NCBI GenBank assembly: GCA_029262455.1
Contig: JAJCZJ010000063.1
Coordinates: 62,001-126,000 of the forward strand
Direction of reading: 5' to 3'
Length of the DNA: 64,000 nucleotides
Source of the DNA: Deltaproteobacteria bacterium
GTDB lineage: Bacteria > Desulfobacterota > Binatia > HRBIN30 > CADEER01
Shown: in pieces, positions 7,652 to 16,200 of the stretch
How positions within the stretch are numbered: position 1 is the first letter of the stretch
How the letters are laid out: each line of letters opens with the position of its first letter
Made by a program: the position numbers and the translations under genes
The notes under the pieces: model-generated
Seen by the model: the letters and a program-made list of their open reading frames with translations, nothing else
Databases searched by the model: none
What the model was told of the DNA's origin: nothing

Positions 7652-10600
7652 CTAAGCCTTCTCGCGCGAGACCACGGGCTCTCGTTCTGGCGTCGCGCTC
7701 CACGGCCGTTCGCCTCGAATGAGTGATCCGAGTGCGTTTCGCAGATCCATCATCGTTACAAGCAGCGACGGTAGGAAGGTCAGGGTGACGACCATCGCGA
7801 ACAGGAGGCCAAAGAGGACGATCGCCCCCAAGCCGCGGTAGAGCTCGGTTCCAGCGCCGGGCAGGAACACGAGCGGCGCTAGACCGAAGAGTGTCGTGAT
7901 GGTCGACATCAGCACCGGGCGCAGGCGCGCCTCGACGGCTTGCCGGACCGCGTCCACCGGCTCGACCTTGCCTTCGCGCAACCGGTTTCGCATCTCGTCG
8001 ACGATTAGGATCGGATTGTTGACGACGGTTCCGAGCAGGATGAGAAAGCCCATCATCGTGATCATGTCGAACGGCTGATGAGGAAAGCCACTGAGCCCGA
8101 TCAGCGGCAAACCGGCGCCGATGACATTGAGAATCTGCAGACCGATGATGCCGCCGGCGATCCCGAGGGGCACTGTTGCCATGATGACCAGGGGGTAACC
8201 CCAGTGGGTGAAGATGGCGACGAGAAGTAGATAGCAAAGGGCCAGGGCCATCGCGAAGTTGCCGGACAGCGCTTCGCGCGTCGCGTCGAGCTGGTCACTT
8301 GCTCCGGAGATTTCCAGTGTGACGCCGGCGGGAATTTCACTGCTCTGTTGTAGCTTTGCGACGACTTCTTCTCGCACCCTGCCGACGGCCGTCTCCAAGG
8401 CGACCTCGCGCGGAGCGATGATGTTGAGCGTGACTGTGCGCCGGCCGTCGACTCGACGGATGCTGTCGGTTGCGACGATTTCGACGATGTCGGCGACGGA
8501 GCTCAGCGGCACGACCGCGCCGCTCGGCGTGTGAATGGGTAAGTTTGGCAGATTGCCAAGCTGCTGCTCTGTGCCTTCCGCGCTGTAAAGAAACATGTCG
8601 ATCTTGTCGTCGCCGTTGAGGTAGAACTCGTCCACGTAGGCGCCATCCGTGAGCGCCGCCACCGTGAAACCGAGATCCTGGGTCGTGAAACCCAACTCGG
8701 CGGCGCGATCCCAGCGCGGCCGAATCTCGATCATCGGCTGTCCCATCGCGAGCGAAGGCGGCGTGGAGTTGATCTGGCCTCCCACGAACACTTCCCGTGC
8801 GGTCTGGTAGACGGATTGGGAAGCGGCGTAGATGTCCTCTAAGTTGGTCCCGCTTACTTCGACGTTGACGCTACGCGTCCCGCCGTCGTTGCTGGTGATG
8901 ATCGATCCGCGCGACGCAAAGGCGCGCATCCCTGGATACGTGCGAAAACGCGCCGTGAGAACCTGCATCAGGGCTTCAATGTGTTTCGGATCTTTGGTTT
9001 CGGCGATCACCCGAACGAACTGCGGACTGCAAATCGCGAGAAAGAGCTGCAAGGCCGGAACCTCGCTCTCGCCGGCCTCAAACTTCGCGGGTTCGTCATC
9101 TAGGAACGGCGTGAAGTATTCGTTCAGCTCGCCGGCGATGGCGTTCATTTCGGTGAAGTTGTAGCCGGGAGGCGGGATCATCAACGCAAACGTCTTCGCT
9201 TCTTCCCCCTCCGGTAGGTACTCGGCCGGTGGTGTCAGATAGACGATCGCCGATACCGCCGCGGCAATCGTCGCCACCAGGCACGCGAGCCGGCGATGAC
9301 GCTTGTCGATCAGCCAGCCCACCATGCCTGAGATGCGCGCGATTGCCCCCCGTCGCGAATCGGTCGGGCTCGACGCCGCCCCCGACAAGCGAGCGCTGGC
9401 GCTCGGCAGTACGGTGATCGCGACCATCATCGAGGCCAAGATCGAGGCCGAGATCGCGGCGGCGACGTCGGCGTAGAGCTGTCCGGCTTCTTCCTCGATG
9501 AAGAGAATCGGGGCGAACACCAGGATTGTCGTAAGCGTCGAGGCGAGCACCGCCGGCCACACACGGCGGACTCCAGCCAAAGCCGCATCCATCGCCTGCA
9601 AGCCCTCGGCCCGGGCGCGCTCGATCGCTTCCAGGACGACGATGCTGTTGTCCAGCGTCATGCCGATTGCGAACGCGATCCCGGCGAGAGAGATCACGTT
9701 GATCGTGCGTCCGGTGAGCAGCAAGCCAAGGAAAGCGGCGAGAGTGCAGATCGGGATGCCGATGACCCCGATCAACGTCAACGGCGCCGATCGAAGGAAC
9801 AAGAACATGACCCCGGTTGCGAGAAGTGCGCCGAGCACCAGGTTCTGCCAGACGTTCAACGCCGAGTCGCGCACGTAGCGAACGTCCTCGCTGCTCAGGG
9901 CCATCTTCATTCCGGCCGGTTCGAGCACCTCGCGGTTGATCTCGTCGATCGCCGGCAGCACGGCATCCATGATCTCGATGACATTCGAGCCGGTCTCGCG
10001 ATAGATCGCCAACAAGATGGTCTGCCTGCCGTTGGTATAGCCGCGCTGCCCCTCTTCGTAGTGATCGAGACGCACCGTTCCAATGTCTCTCAAGTGAATG
10101 AAGGCGCCATCGCGCTCGGCAATCACCAAGTCCTCGATCGCCTTCAGGTCCTCGAATCGCCCGATCGTGCGCAACAGGTAGCGGCGCTTGCCGCTTTCCA
10201 GGTCGCCACCCGAAACGTCGCGATTGCGCGAGCGAATCGCGTCACGCACGTTACCAAGAGTGAGCCCTCGCTCGGCCAAGCGTCCGGCGTCGACCTCGAT
10301 TTGCACCTGACGCTCGGCACCGCCGCGCAAGCCGACCTCGGACACGCCGGGGACCCTCTCCAGCCGGACGCGGACGTGATCGTCGATAAAATCGCGCATC
10401 ATCGTCATGTCGATGTTCGCGTCAGGCAACGGGCCGACATTGAGGAAGATGAAGGCGTTGTTGGAGAAGGAGCTGGTGTACAGGCGCGGCTCGTCGACGT
10501 TCTCCGGATACGATGGCACCTGGCTGAGAGCGTTATTGACCCGGATCAACGCCTCGTTGATGTCGACGCCGAAAGGAAACTCGAGCTCGACCGTGGCGCC

Positions 10601-10855
10601 TCCCATGCCGGCCTCGGAAACCATGCGCAACAAGCTCGGGATATCGCGCAGATACTCCTCCTGCTCGATGACGATTTCTTTTTCGACGTCCTGGGGCGTC
10701 GTACCGGGCCAGGTCGTACGGACACTGATCGTGCGTATCTCCAGGTCGGGGATCATCTGCACCGGCACGCGCAGAGCAGCGACGATGCCGAGTATGCAGA
10801 CGATCAAGACGGCGACGGCGAGCAAAGTGCCGTGGCGGATGGCGCCCTCGAACAT
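7652..10855 (-). CDS. RND-family efflux pump, inner-membrane subunit (AcrB/HAE-like)
   Basis: A 1067-residue drug/solute-proton antiporter with the full 12-helix RND length. The N-terminus MFEGAIRHGTLLAVAVLIV leads into the first helix. PVQMIPDLE and TTWPGTTPQDVE are typical family blocks. In helix 4 the region IGMTLDNSIVVLEAIER has D-N instead of the D-D pair of AcrB, a variation common in environmental RND pumps. The gene starts 3 bp after the adaptor stop. With the adaptor and a downstream TetR remnant it forms a classic efflux operon; no outer-membrane channel gene is adjacent. The substrate is unknown; the neighbouring catabolic genes hint at a hydrophobic organic compound (inference). 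Confidence 0.93.
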   Translation of the reverse strand: MFEGAIRHGTLLAVAVLIVCILGIVAALRVPVQMIPDLEIRTISVRTTWPGTTPQDVEKEIVIEQEEYLRDIPSLLRMVSEAGMGGATVELEFPFGVDINEALIRVNNALSQVPSYPENVDEPRLYTSSFSNNAFIFLNVGPLPDANIDMTMMRDFIDDHVRVRLERVPGVSEVGLRGGAERQVQIEVDAGRLAERGLTLGNVRDAIRSRNRDVSGGDLESGKRRYLLRTIGRFEDLKAIEDLVIAERDGAFIHLRDIGTVRLDHYEEGQRGYTNGRQTILLAIYRETGSNVIEIMDAVLPAIDEINREVLEPAGMKMALSSEDVRYVRDSALNVWQNLVLGALLATGVMFLFLRSAPLTLIGVIGIPICTLAAFLGLLLTGRTINVISLAGIAFAIGMTLDNSIVVLEAIERARAEGLQAMDAALAGVRRVWPAVLASTLTTILVFAPILFIEEEAGQLYADVAAAISASILASMMVAITVLPSASARLSGAASSPTDSRRGAIARISGMVGWLIDKRHRRLACLVATIAAAVSAIVYLTPPAEYLPEGEEAKTFALMIPPPGYNFTEMNAIAGELNEYFTPFLDDEPAKFEAGESEVPALQLFLAICSPQFVRVIAETKDPKHIEALMQVLTARFRTYPGMRAFASRGSIITSNDGGTRSVNVEVSGTNLEDIYAASQSVYQTAREVFVGGQINSTPPSLAMGQPMIEIRPRWDRAAELGFTTQDLGFTVAALTDGAYVDEFYLNGDDKIDMFLYSAEGTEQQLGNLPNLPIHTPSGAVVPLSSVADIVEIVATDSIRRVDGRRTVTLNIIAPREVALETAVGRVREEVVAKLQQSSEIPAGVTLEISGASDQLDATREALSGNFAMALALCYLLLVAIFTHWGYPLVIMATVPLGIAGGIIGLQILNVIGAGLPLIGLSGFPHQPFDMITMMGFLILLGTVVNNPILIVDEMRNRLREGKVEPVDAVRQAVEARLRPVLMSTITTLFGLAPLVFLPGAGTELYRGLGAIVLFGLLFAMVVTLTFLPSLLVTMMDLRNALGSLIRGERPWSATPEREPVVSREKA

Positions 10856-10858
10856 CGC

Positions 10859-11944
10859 TCAGTCCCCGTCGAGCACCCGCACGGACTGGTTCTCGCCGAG
10901 CGTCTCGTTGCCGCGGACGACAACGGCAACACCGGCCGCAAGGTCCCCGAAGACTTCCACACTCTCGGCGAGAGAACGTCCGACCGTCACCGGTCGCGAC
11001 GATGCTCGAAGAACATCGCCTGCCGGTTCAACCACCCAAACCCGGTGCGTAGCGTCCGCTGTGCGCACCAAGGCGTCGCGCGGCACCAGCACGGCGGCGG
11101 CATCGCCCGAGAGCGAGAAACGGGCTTCGCCGGACATTCCGGGCAGGATCGATGCATCGCCATCGCCGAGGCGAATCCGCACTAAAAACGTCCGGGCGCG
11201 CGGGTCGTTGACGGGAACCTTGGTCGCGACTTTCCCCGTGATCGCACGTCCGGCAGAGCCGTCGAGACGAATCGTCGCCGGTCTCCCGACCTCGACGTCG
11301 CCGAAGCGCTCCTGTGGAACCCGCACATCGAAACGCAGATTCTTCGTACCAACGAGGTCGATCAGTGGACTACCCGTCTGCACCCATTCACCGACCTCCG
11401 TGAGTTTCCCGGCGACGACGCCCGCAAACGGCGCCACCACGGAGTGACGCTCCAACACCTCGCGTGCCTCGAGCTCTTCGACCGCGAGACGGTTCGTCGC
11501 AGCGACGGCAAGGTCGACGGCCGACGACCGTGCCAGAACCTCCGATTCCGGGATGAATTGTTTCGGGAGCAACGCCACCGCCTCGGCCTTCAATCGCTTG
11601 GCTTCCGCCACACGCACCCGCGCTTCTTCCAAGGTGGCTCTTGCGCGCTTCACTGCCAGCGAAGCGAACGTGTGATCGAGATCGACGAGGATGTCGCCGC
11701 TCTCGACTCGATCCCCCGCATCGACATGAACCTTCGCGACCAGCCCACTCACGCGCGGTGACAGACGGGCTCGCTGCTCGGCCGCAACCGTGCCGGTCAG
11801 ACGCAAGGTCCCGTCCGATTCGGCAGCCAGGGCGCGTGCGACACGAACCGGTACCGGCTGGTCGTCCGCAGCCCGCGTGGGAAGTGCGAGCGCCACGGCG
11901 AGACAGCCCGTGATCGCTAGGCTGCGGGCGATAGCGACGAACAT
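10859..11944 (-). CDS. RND efflux periplasmic adaptor (membrane fusion protein)
   Basis: A 361-residue HlyD/AcrA-type adaptor with a cleavable signal ending near TRAA. The lipoyl halves GLVAKVHVDAGDRVESGD and APFAGVVAGKLTEVGEWV flank a short alpha-hairpin rich in Ala, Glu and Arg. The last third is beta-barrel and membrane-proximal domain (DARTFLV-like PRARTFLVRIRL). ATG 11944 is the only usable start in frame; AGGT lies about 7 bases upstream. A much stronger ribosome-binding site further upstream serves a different, short frame (see 11917-11979). First gene of the pump operon. Confidence 0.92.
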   Translation of the reverse strand: MFVAIARSLAITGCLAVALALPTRAADDQPVPVRVARALAAESDGTLRLTGTVAAEQRARLSPRVSGLVAKVHVDAGDRVESGDILVDLDHTFASLAVKRARATLEEARVRVAEAKRLKAEAVALLPKQFIPESEVLARSSAVDLAVAATNRLAVEELEAREVLERHSVVAPFAGVVAGKLTEVGEWVQTGSPLIDLVGTKNLRFDVRVPQERFGDVEVGRPATIRLDGSAGRAITGKVATKVPVNDPRARTFLVRIRLGDGDASILPGMSGEARFSLSGDAAAVLVPRDALVRTADATHRVWVVEPAGDVLRASSRPVTVGRSLAESVEVFGDLAAGVAVVVRGNETLGENQSVRVLDGD

Positions 11945-11979
11945 TTCACGACCTGGGGGACTAGACTGATTGTAATCAC
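11917..11979 (-). CDS. Possible 20-residue leader peptide overlapping the adaptor start
   Basis: GGAGGAAGG lies at ideal distance from GTG 11979, which opens a 20-codon frame ending at TAG 11917, out of frame with the adaptor and overlapping its first nine codons. The adaptor itself has only a weak site. It may be a translational leader coupling or attenuating pump synthesis; or chance. No similarity recognised. Confidence 0.25.
   Translation of the reverse strand: MITISLVPQVVKCSSLSPAA
11967..11978. promoter_or_regulatory. Inverted repeat before the efflux operon
   Basis: TGATT-GT-AATCA is a perfect 5-bp inverted repeat with a 2-bp spacer, 23 bp upstream of the adaptor ATG and overlapping the leader frame. 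Possible regulator site; it does not resemble the palindrome next to tetR. Confidence 0.3.
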
Positions 11980-12130
11980 GATCCTTCCTCCTTAGCACTC
12001 GCGACCGCGATCGACCACAATGGCGCCCTGGTCGATGAGCTTCCCCGAGATCTAAAGGCAGTGATGCATGAAGCCGAAGCGCTGGGAACGCTTGTGCCAC
12101 AACGCCAAGAGGAGGTCTCCGTTTTCTGAT

Positions 12131-12166
12131 CCCCTCACCCTTAACCCTCTCCCGGAGGTAGAGGGG
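12131..12166. repeat. CCCTCACCC...CCCTCTCCC intergenic repeat
   Basis: Begins CCCCTCACCCTTAACCCTCT and continues through CCCGGAGGTAGAGGGG, forming CCCTCT/AGAGGG stem arms. This matches the widespread proteobacterial intergenic repeat of the form CCCTCACCC-n-CCCTCTCCC-n-GGGAGAGGG. It lies between the hydrolase stop and the adaptor start (both leftward), where it may act as a weak transcription end. Confidence 0.55.
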
Positions 12167-12216
12167 AAGGCTTTCGGGTTTCCCGCGGGACTCGTTCCGC
12201 GGCATCAATCGACAAA

Positions 12217-13533
12217 CTACTTGAGCAAGGCGGTGAGGGAACTCTTGCCAGCACCTTTCAGTCGCTTGATCTGGTGCTCGAGCCAGCCTTCTAGCCAGAA
12301 GTTTCCGGTGGTGCAGAAGGTCTGCGCGTCGGCGAGTAGTGAGTCGTGCACTTCGATCGCCAATGCTATCGCGGTCTGGTTCTCGGGCTCGGTTGACAGC
12401 ACGATGTCGAGCAGGTGCAGCGCTTCTTCGCGCTTGCCGGCTGCGGCCTTCTGGCCGGCGCGCACGACGAGAGCCTCGGCACCGGCAAGCTCGACCAGGT
12501 CCGCGTGAATCGCAGTCTGCGGCACAGTGTAGAGCTCGGTCGTCGACTGGTGCTTGAACCAACCGGCGTAGTTCTCCCAAATCGCTCGCACACTCCACGA
12601 CACCATCCCGTACCCCTGCCCTACTTCGCATTCGGGCGGAGGCTCGATCTCTTGCTGCAAAGTGACGAGGTCCTTGCCGGCGTTCATGCCCTTCACGACC
12701 TCGTCGTGCACGTACAGGGTTGCGTCGCGGATCGCCGTGACTTCTCGTTGGATCAGATCCCGGCCGACGACCGGGGCGTGGTGACCGTACAGGATCACTT
12801 CCGGCTCGAGATCCAGTACGGTCTGGGCAGCCTGCGCACAGGTCAGGGCATCGCGGTAGCGGTCGCCCCGGATGGTCACCATGTTGGGGAAGTGCCCGAA
12901 GGGGCAGCCGAACAAGTTTCCGGTGAAACAGATGCGGTGCTGTGGCAGCCAGACGATCAGAGAGTCGTTGGTCTCGGCGCCCATCTGCCCGATCAACACG
13001 AGGTCGAGTCCGCCGATCGAGAACTCGTGTCGGTCCGAGAAGACGATGTCCGCCGTCGGCCGGTCCTGCGGGTTGATGTCGGTGTAGCCGGCGTCGGCGT
13101 ACGACTGAAACGTTTCGGCGAACGCGTCGGCAAAGCGAAAGGCCGAGCGCGCGGCGCGGAAGTGGGCGAGGCGGCCGTCGTAGGACTGGTGCTCCTCGTT
13201 GTTGGCGTGGGCAATCAGCTGAAGACCTGGATTGCGATCGCGGAAGTACTGCACGCCGCCGACGTGATCGACGTGGCCCTGGGTCACGGCGAGGAACTTG
13301 ATCGTGCCGTCGATCTCACCGGCGAGATCGCTGAAGTTGCTGTGGTGCACCGGCGCCTCGAGTCCCATACCCGAATTGATCAGGACGTTCCCGTCAGGCG
13401 TCTCGATCAAAAAGGTGTTGGAATTGCCCTCGGACATCGAGATGAAGTCGTTGAAACGACTGCACCATCCGAAGCGCGCCGCCTTCGGGCCGGTCGGCCG
13501 AGTCTTGTAGAGAGGTTCGCCTCGTTTGGTCAT
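12217..13533 (-). CDS. Metallo-beta-lactamase-fold hydrolase, alkylsulfatase-like
   Basis: 438 residues in two parts: an MBL-fold domain (about 25-270) and a C-terminal dimerisation/SCP2-like region, the layout of BDS1/SdsA1 alkylsulfatases. The metal motif reads TQGHVDHVGG, where these enzymes usually have THxHxDH; the first His is Gln. Later ligand regions include METND-type GAETNDSLIV, FTGNLFGCPFGHFP and LYGHHAPVVG. ATG 13533 follows AGGAACC closely; the upstream in-frame extension looks non-coding. It would hydrolyse a sulfate ester or another ester; the changed ligand makes a single-metal or altered activity possible. Same strand as the SDR 75 bp upstream and near a sulfotransferase gene. 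Confidence 0.8.
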   Translation of the reverse strand: MTKRGEPLYKTRPTGPKAARFGWCSRFNDFISMSEGNSNTFLIETPDGNVLINSGMGLEAPVHHSNFSDLAGEIDGTIKFLAVTQGHVDHVGGVQYFRDRNPGLQLIAHANNEEHQSYDGRLAHFRAARSAFRFADAFAETFQSYADAGYTDINPQDRPTADIVFSDRHEFSIGGLDLVLIGQMGAETNDSLIVWLPQHRICFTGNLFGCPFGHFPNMVTIRGDRYRDALTCAQAAQTVLDLEPEVILYGHHAPVVGRDLIQREVTAIRDATLYVHDEVVKGMNAGKDLVTLQQEIEPPPECEVGQGYGMVSWSVRAIWENYAGWFKHQSTTELYTVPQTAIHADLVELAGAEALVVRAGQKAAAGKREEALHLLDIVLSTEPENQTAIALAIEVHDSLLADAQTFCTTGNFWLEGWLEHQIKRLKGAGKSSLTALLK

Positions 13534-13607
13534 TTGGTTCCTTTTGGGACTCGCGCGTTGATTCGTTGAGTTGGGTTGGCGATGCACCGCGGTTCTAGTT
13601 GGTCGGG

Positions 13608-14363
13608 CTACATCACCGAAAAGCCGCCATCGACGCACACGGTCTGGCCGACGATGAAGCGCGCTGCAGGACTGGCGAGGAAGAGAAATGCTGGGGCGAT
13701 CTCCTCGGGCACACCCCAACGTCCCATCGGAACCCTGGCGAGCTCGGCCGCTTCCACCGCCTCCATGCCCTCCGCTTTCATAATCGCGGTCATACTTGTT
13801 GAGACGAGGCCCGGCGCGACGCAGTTCACGCGGATGTTCTCACGTGCCCAGGCCACGCCCATGTTGAGAGTCGCCTGGACGATCCCGGCCTTTGCCGCGC
13901 CGTATCCGGGCACCATCGGCACGGCGCGGAACGCCGACATGCTGGCGCAGTTGACGATGCTCCCGCCACCACCGATATCGCTCTTCACGAGCAGCGGCTT
14001 GAGAGCGACCGAGAGCCGGAAGCTACTGACGAGCATTAGCTGGACGGCCTCCGCGAAGGTGTCGGGATTCCATTCGTCCCTGGCGGCGAGGTTGCCACCG
14101 GCATTGTTGATCAGCACGTCGAGCCGATCGATCCCGGCGACCAGGGCGTCGAGGGACGCCTTATCGGTCATCTCGGCCTGACCGTATTCGAAGCGCGCGA
14201 GGTCGCGATCGTACTCCGCCGCGGACGCCTTGCGGCCGGTGATGAGGACTTTGGCGCCAGCGTCGGCGAACGCCGTGGCGATGGCAAAGCCGATTCCCGA
14301 AGTTCCACCGGTCACCAGTACGCGACGCCGCGCAAAGTCGAAGCTCACACCTTCCATTAACAT
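13608..14363 (-). CDS. SDR-family oxidoreductase (FabG-like)
   Basis: A 251-residue classical short-chain dehydrogenase. It has the cofactor motif VTGGTSGIGFAIA (Rossmann TGxxxGIG), NNAGG (NAG motif), a Ser in NCASMSAF and the catalytic YGAAK. A C-terminal GQTVCVDGGF is typical of FabG-type 3-ketoacyl/alcohol dehydrogenases. ATG 14363 is preceded by AGGA; a second ATG two codons later is possible. Part of the leftward catabolic series between the VOC protein and the hydrolase; substrate unknown. Confidence 0.9.
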   Translation of the reverse strand: MLMEGVSFDFARRRVLVTGGTSGIGFAIATAFADAGAKVLITGRKASAAEYDRDLARFEYGQAEMTDKASLDALVAGIDRLDVLINNAGGNLAARDEWNPDTFAEAVQLMLVSSFRLSVALKPLLVKSDIGGGGSIVNCASMSAFRAVPMVPGYGAAKAGIVQATLNMGVAWARENIRVNCVAPGLVSTSMTAIMKAEGMEAVEAAELARVPMGRWGVPEEIAPAFLFLASPAARFIVGQTVCVDGGFSVM

Positions 14364-14414
14364 CGTCCTTTCTGCATTCGGCGGCCCAAGTTGAAATCGG
14401 GATTCCGCGATCTC

Positions 14415-14879
14415 TTAGGCGTGGGGATTTTGGTAGAGCTCGACCAACGCGCCACCCCGCTCGGCCGGTCCCTCCAGGTACGCCCAGGCGATGTCGGCCT
14501 CTGGGAAGCCGTGCGACCACACGACCGAGAAGCCCTTTTCCTCGAGCCGCGCCCGATAGGTCGCCAGATCGTCGACCTTGAAGCGCACGTGGTGCACGCC
14601 CTCGCCGCCCGCGTCGAGAGCCTCCTTGTGCGGGCTATCGCCCGAGACCCACTCGATGAGTTCGATCTCGAGTGAGCCCGAGCGCCCAAAGGCCATCTTG
14701 AGCGTGACGTCGGAGGACCGGCCGCGGTAGTTCGTGCCCTCGAGTGGGGTCTCCATCAACTGAAAGGGCCCGAAGATCGGCCCGAAGGTCCGCAGTGCGG
14801 CGTCGAGGTCGCGCACCACGTAACCAACCTGATCGATCGGCGGCAGTCCGAGTTCGGCGGCGAGTGATTCGTGGGTCAT
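14415..14879 (-). CDS. VOC-family (glyoxalase/methylmalonyl-CoA epimerase-like) protein
   Basis: 154 residues, two beta-alpha-beta3 modules. QVGYVVRDLDAALRTF opens module 1 and GVHHVRFKVDDLATYRA opens module 2, with metal-ligand candidates His in HHVRFKV and Glu in ALVELYQNPHA. Such proteins act as epimerases, isomerases or dioxygenases on small CoA or aromatic substrates. ATG 14879 follows AGGAGA by 6 bases. It lies between sulfotransferase and SDR genes on the same strand, so a role in that pathway is likely, but the reaction cannot be named. Confidence 0.85.
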   Translation of the reverse strand: MTHESLAAELGLPPIDQVGYVVRDLDAALRTFGPIFGPFQLMETPLEGTNYRGRSSDVTLKMAFGRSGSLEIELIEWVSGDSPHKEALDAGGEGVHHVRFKVDDLATYRARLEEKGFSVVWSHGFPEADIAWAYLEGPAERGGALVELYQNPHA

Positions 14880-14945
14880 GGTCTTCTCCTGATCGAGTCT
14901 CTTGGGAATCCAACTTCACGGCGGCAAACCGCGTGTGTGATCGTC

Positions 14946-16196
14946 TTAGTGCACTTCGGCCTGAATGCCGAAACGCTCCATATAGGATCCAAATCGCTCG
15001 CGGACTTGTTTCGGGTCGGCGCCGAAGTCCTCGCGCAGGTCGTACACGACCCGGCCATGCTTGCCGCGCCGGCGGCCGGCGAGCTGTTGCTCGATCTCGG
15101 CGCGCGCTTCGTCGGTCATAGGAAGCCCGGCGACGTCGTAGATTTGCTCTACCATCGCAAAATCGTCTGCCATGAATTCATCGAAACGCACGTCGATGGT
15201 GCGTTCCGCAGACAGCAAGTGCCGATCGCGAATCGATGCGTTGAGCAATTGTTCGGACCGGGTCGCCCAATGTTCGAGGTACCATTCAGGGTCGGTCGAC
15301 TTGTAGCTCATCCGCGCGCCGTAGCATGTCATGGTGGCAGCTGACTGAATGACCGCGACCGGGTCGCGGTGTGTGACCGCGATCGTCGCATCCGGAAAAG
15401 CCTCAATCAGCGGCCCGAGCTGCTCGAGGTGTTGCGGACACTTGAGTACCCAGCGGTCGCGCGGCATGTACCATTGGAGGATCTTCAGGACCATCTTCAT
15501 GTAAGCGTAATGGGGTCTTTGATCGTGCGCGTGGTAGTACTCGACCCACTTCGGAGCGCGCGCGACCCATTCCTGCTGGTAGCTCGAGAAGTCCGGCAGC
15601 ATGAGCTCGAGCTCCTCGTGGATGTGGTTCGGGCTCATCGGGTGCATGGCGGAAACCAGCGGCGAAGCAGCCTGCATCTGCTCCCAAGCCTGCGCGCAAC
15701 GCACGAAGCGCGGATCATCCTCGCCGCGTGTCGGATTGTCCTCCGCGACCGGGGCCTGCCCCTCCCACAGCGGCATCGAGCGCAGCCGCCCATCCGCAGC
15801 CATGAGGTTCACCAGGTGCGTGGTGCCGGAGCGCGGTAGGCCGACGACGATGATCGGCGCCTTGATCTCGAGATCGTGGATCTCCGGGTGGCGCGTCAGC
15901 AGATCGTGAATGCGAAGTCGGTTGACTGCGTATCGGACACAATCATTGAAGTGAATGAGACGCCCGAGATTGGTGCGGTTCGGATCCTCATCAACTTCTG
16001 AGAGCCAGAGCGAAAGCCGCTCACGAAAGTCGTCGGCACCAAAGTCATCGAGTCCACACTGCTCGACCGCCGCGGAGCAGACAGCGCCGACGCTAAGGTC
16101 GAGATCGAGGGTGTCGCCATAAGCCAGCGCCGAACGCTGGAAGTCATCGAGCTCGGGGTGCGCGAGATCGGTGACACGAATCACATGTCCTGCCAT
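14946..16196 (-). CDS. PAPS-dependent sulfotransferase family protein
   Basis: 416 residues. The 5'-phosphosulfate loop is IIVVGLPRSGTTHLVNLMA (about 110-130) and the 3'-phosphate motif is VTHRDPVAVIQS (about 275-290), together diagnostic of the sulfotransferase fold. It belongs to the long bacterial type with an N-terminal helical extension, common in mycobacteria and in lipid- or steroid-using environmental bacteria. ATG 16196 lies 4 bp after the upstream SDR stop; the longer frame reads through that gene and is rejected. It may transfer sulfate to a hydroxylated lipid or steroid; the nearby alkylsulfatase-like protein could do the reverse (inference). Confidence 0.9.
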   Translation of the reverse strand: MAGHVIRVTDLAHPELDDFQRSALAYGDTLDLDLSVGAVCSAAVEQCGLDDFGADDFRERLSLWLSEVDEDPNRTNLGRLIHFNDCVRYAVNRLRIHDLLTRHPEIHDLEIKAPIIVVGLPRSGTTHLVNLMAADGRLRSMPLWEGQAPVAEDNPTRGEDDPRFVRCAQAWEQMQAASPLVSAMHPMSPNHIHEELELMLPDFSSYQQEWVARAPKWVEYYHAHDQRPHYAYMKMVLKILQWYMPRDRWVLKCPQHLEQLGPLIEAFPDATIAVTHRDPVAVIQSAATMTCYGARMSYKSTDPEWYLEHWATRSEQLLNASIRDRHLLSAERTIDVRFDEFMADDFAMVEQIYDVAGLPMTDEARAEIEQQLAGRRRGKHGRVVYDLREDFGADPKQVRERFGSYMERFGIQAEVH

Positions 16197-16200
16197 ACGT

